Positions 63,364-64,000 of a stretch of DNA of 64,000 nt are shown here, piece after piece. The notes beneath the pieces were generated by a model. That model was given only the letters and a program-made list of their open reading frames with translations. It had not been told where the DNA came from and searched no databases. Each line of letters starts with the position of its first letter. Within the stretch, counting starts at the first letter, position 1. This DNA comes from Variovorax sp. dw_308 (GTDB lineage: Bacteria > Pseudomonadota > Gammaproteobacteria > Burkholderiales > Burkholderiaceae_C). The stretch is from contig NZ_JAATOM010000004.1 of NCBI RefSeq assembly GCF_019207085.1, positions 248,001 through 312,000 of the forward strand, read 5' to 3'. Made by a program: the position numbers and the translations under genes.

Positions 63364-64000
63364 ATGGAGTCCGCCGTGTCCCGGATCAGAACCCTCGCCA
63401 GTGCTGCATTGCTCTCCGTCGCGGCGCTGCTGTCGGCCTGTGCCACGGATGTCGCGACGAACGCGGCCGCGACGAGTGCTTCGGCGAATGCATCACCTGC
63501 GCTGGTCCTCTTCGCCTCCGACGAAGGCGTGGCGCGACTGGCCCGCTCGCGCGCCAAGGCGGATTTCGCGGCGCTCGCCAACCAGTTCGAAGCCCAGTAC
63601 AACAGCGCGTTCTGCGGGCCCACCTCGGCCGCGATCGTGCTCAACACGGTGAACGGCCGCGGCGCCGATGTGCCTCGGGACCACACCCGCCTGCGCAAGG
63701 ACGATGTGCAGTTCATGCCGCCCGGCGCCGATCCGATCGTGCCGCGCTTCACGCAGGATCTCGTGATCGACAAGGGCTCGAAGACGCGCGCGCAAGTGCT
63801 CGGCGAGCCCGTCACGGTGGGCGGCAAGGAGGTGCGCGATTTCGGCTACCAGCTGCGCCAGTTCGACGCGATGCTGCGCGGGAACGGCCTCGTCACCCGG
63901 GCCGTCGTCGTCGACGACTCGCTGCCAGAGCAGTCCATCCGCGCCGACATGGCCGGCAACCTCGCGCGCAGCGGCGACTATGTGATCGTGAACTACCGGC
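63364..64000 (+). CDS. Phytochelatin-synthase-like lipoprotein, 5' part (cut by window end)
   Basis: The frame from ATG 63364 runs to the window end (212 codons). The protein has a lipobox LSAC with Cys26 and a papain-like catalytic Cys84 in QYNSAFCGPTSAAIVLNTV, the phytochelatin synthase signature. The expected His and Asp lie further on, the His possibly outside the window. Bacterial members of this family usually cleave the glycine from glutathione instead of making phytochelatin chains. A lipid anchor would place it in the periplasm. Confidence 0.85.
   Translation, partial: MESAVSRIRTLASAALLSVAALLSACATDVATNAAATSASANASPALVLFASDEGVARLARSRAKADFAALANQFEAQYNSAFCGPTSAAIVLNTVNGRGADVPRDHTRLRKDDVQFMPPGADPIVPRFTQDLVIDKGSKTRAQVLGEPVTVGGKEVRDFGYQLRQFDAMLRGNGLVTRAVVVDDSLPEQSIRADMAGNLARSGDYVIVNYR

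Overview
The window is GC-rich (roughly 65-68%), densely coded and has the gene content of a beta-proteobacterium of the Comamonadaceae, most like Variovorax. This rests on the Burkholderiales-type porin, the circularly permuted ATP-grasp / alpha-E / transglutaminase genes, the rhizobial-type glycerol ABC transporter and the strong GC3 bias. That assignment is an inference from gene content. No rRNA, tRNA, CRISPR array, prophage or intact insertion sequence was seen.

Layout. 1-1874: end of a sugar ABC transporter operon (ATPase tail, RbsD/FucU mutarotase, ROK regulator). 1896-5335: methyltransferase, a large CorA-like protein, a decayed LacI-family remnant and a RidA protein. 5413-13239 (minus): transglutaminase, a fused ATP-grasp/alpha-E protein and a 1192-residue DUF2126/transglutaminase protein, with two tiny plus-strand ORFs in the one gap. 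13357-15819: comEC. 15897-18374: a second, unfused ATP-grasp plus alpha-E pair, behind a sigma-54-like promoter and closed by a strong terminator. 18696-29050: glycerol regulon (glpK and glpR on the minus strand; glpD and a glycerol ABC transporter on the plus strand). Its operon is interrupted between the two permease genes by a pair of inverted REP-like units. 29129-34154: hypothetical protein, HD-phosphohydrolase/TPR fusion with LysR, DMT exporter, lytic transglycosylase. 34212-38111 (minus): MoxR / DUF58 / TgpA-type transglutaminase. 38168-40423: histone-deacetylase-like amidohydrolase and MscS channel. 40537-45231: etfBA, acyl-CoA dehydrogenase and nitronate monooxygenase. 45246-46391: acyltransferase. 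46523-52935: cydDCABX. 52986-55918 (minus): lipoprotein hydrolase-fold protein overlapping a class III cyclase/TPR protein. 56294-57568: porin. 57659-60589 (minus): M50 protease, DUF2167, cupin and two small unknown proteins. 60972-63287: aroC and an MFS transporter. 63364 to the end: a phytochelatin-synthase-like lipoprotein, cut by the window.

How the genes work together. GlpV-SPTQ brings glycerol in, GlpK phosphorylates it and GlpD oxidises it, under GlpR. EtfAB takes electrons from the acyl-CoA dehydrogenase next door. CydDC exports thiols needed to assemble the CydABX oxidase encoded directly downstream. The least understood part is 5.4-18.4 kb: two paralogous ATP-grasp/alpha-E sets with transglutaminases. 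The family is predicted to make or modify peptides but has no settled function. One ATP-grasp copy keeps its catalytic motifs; the fused copy appears to have lost them, which suggests an enzyme plus pseudo-enzyme arrangement.
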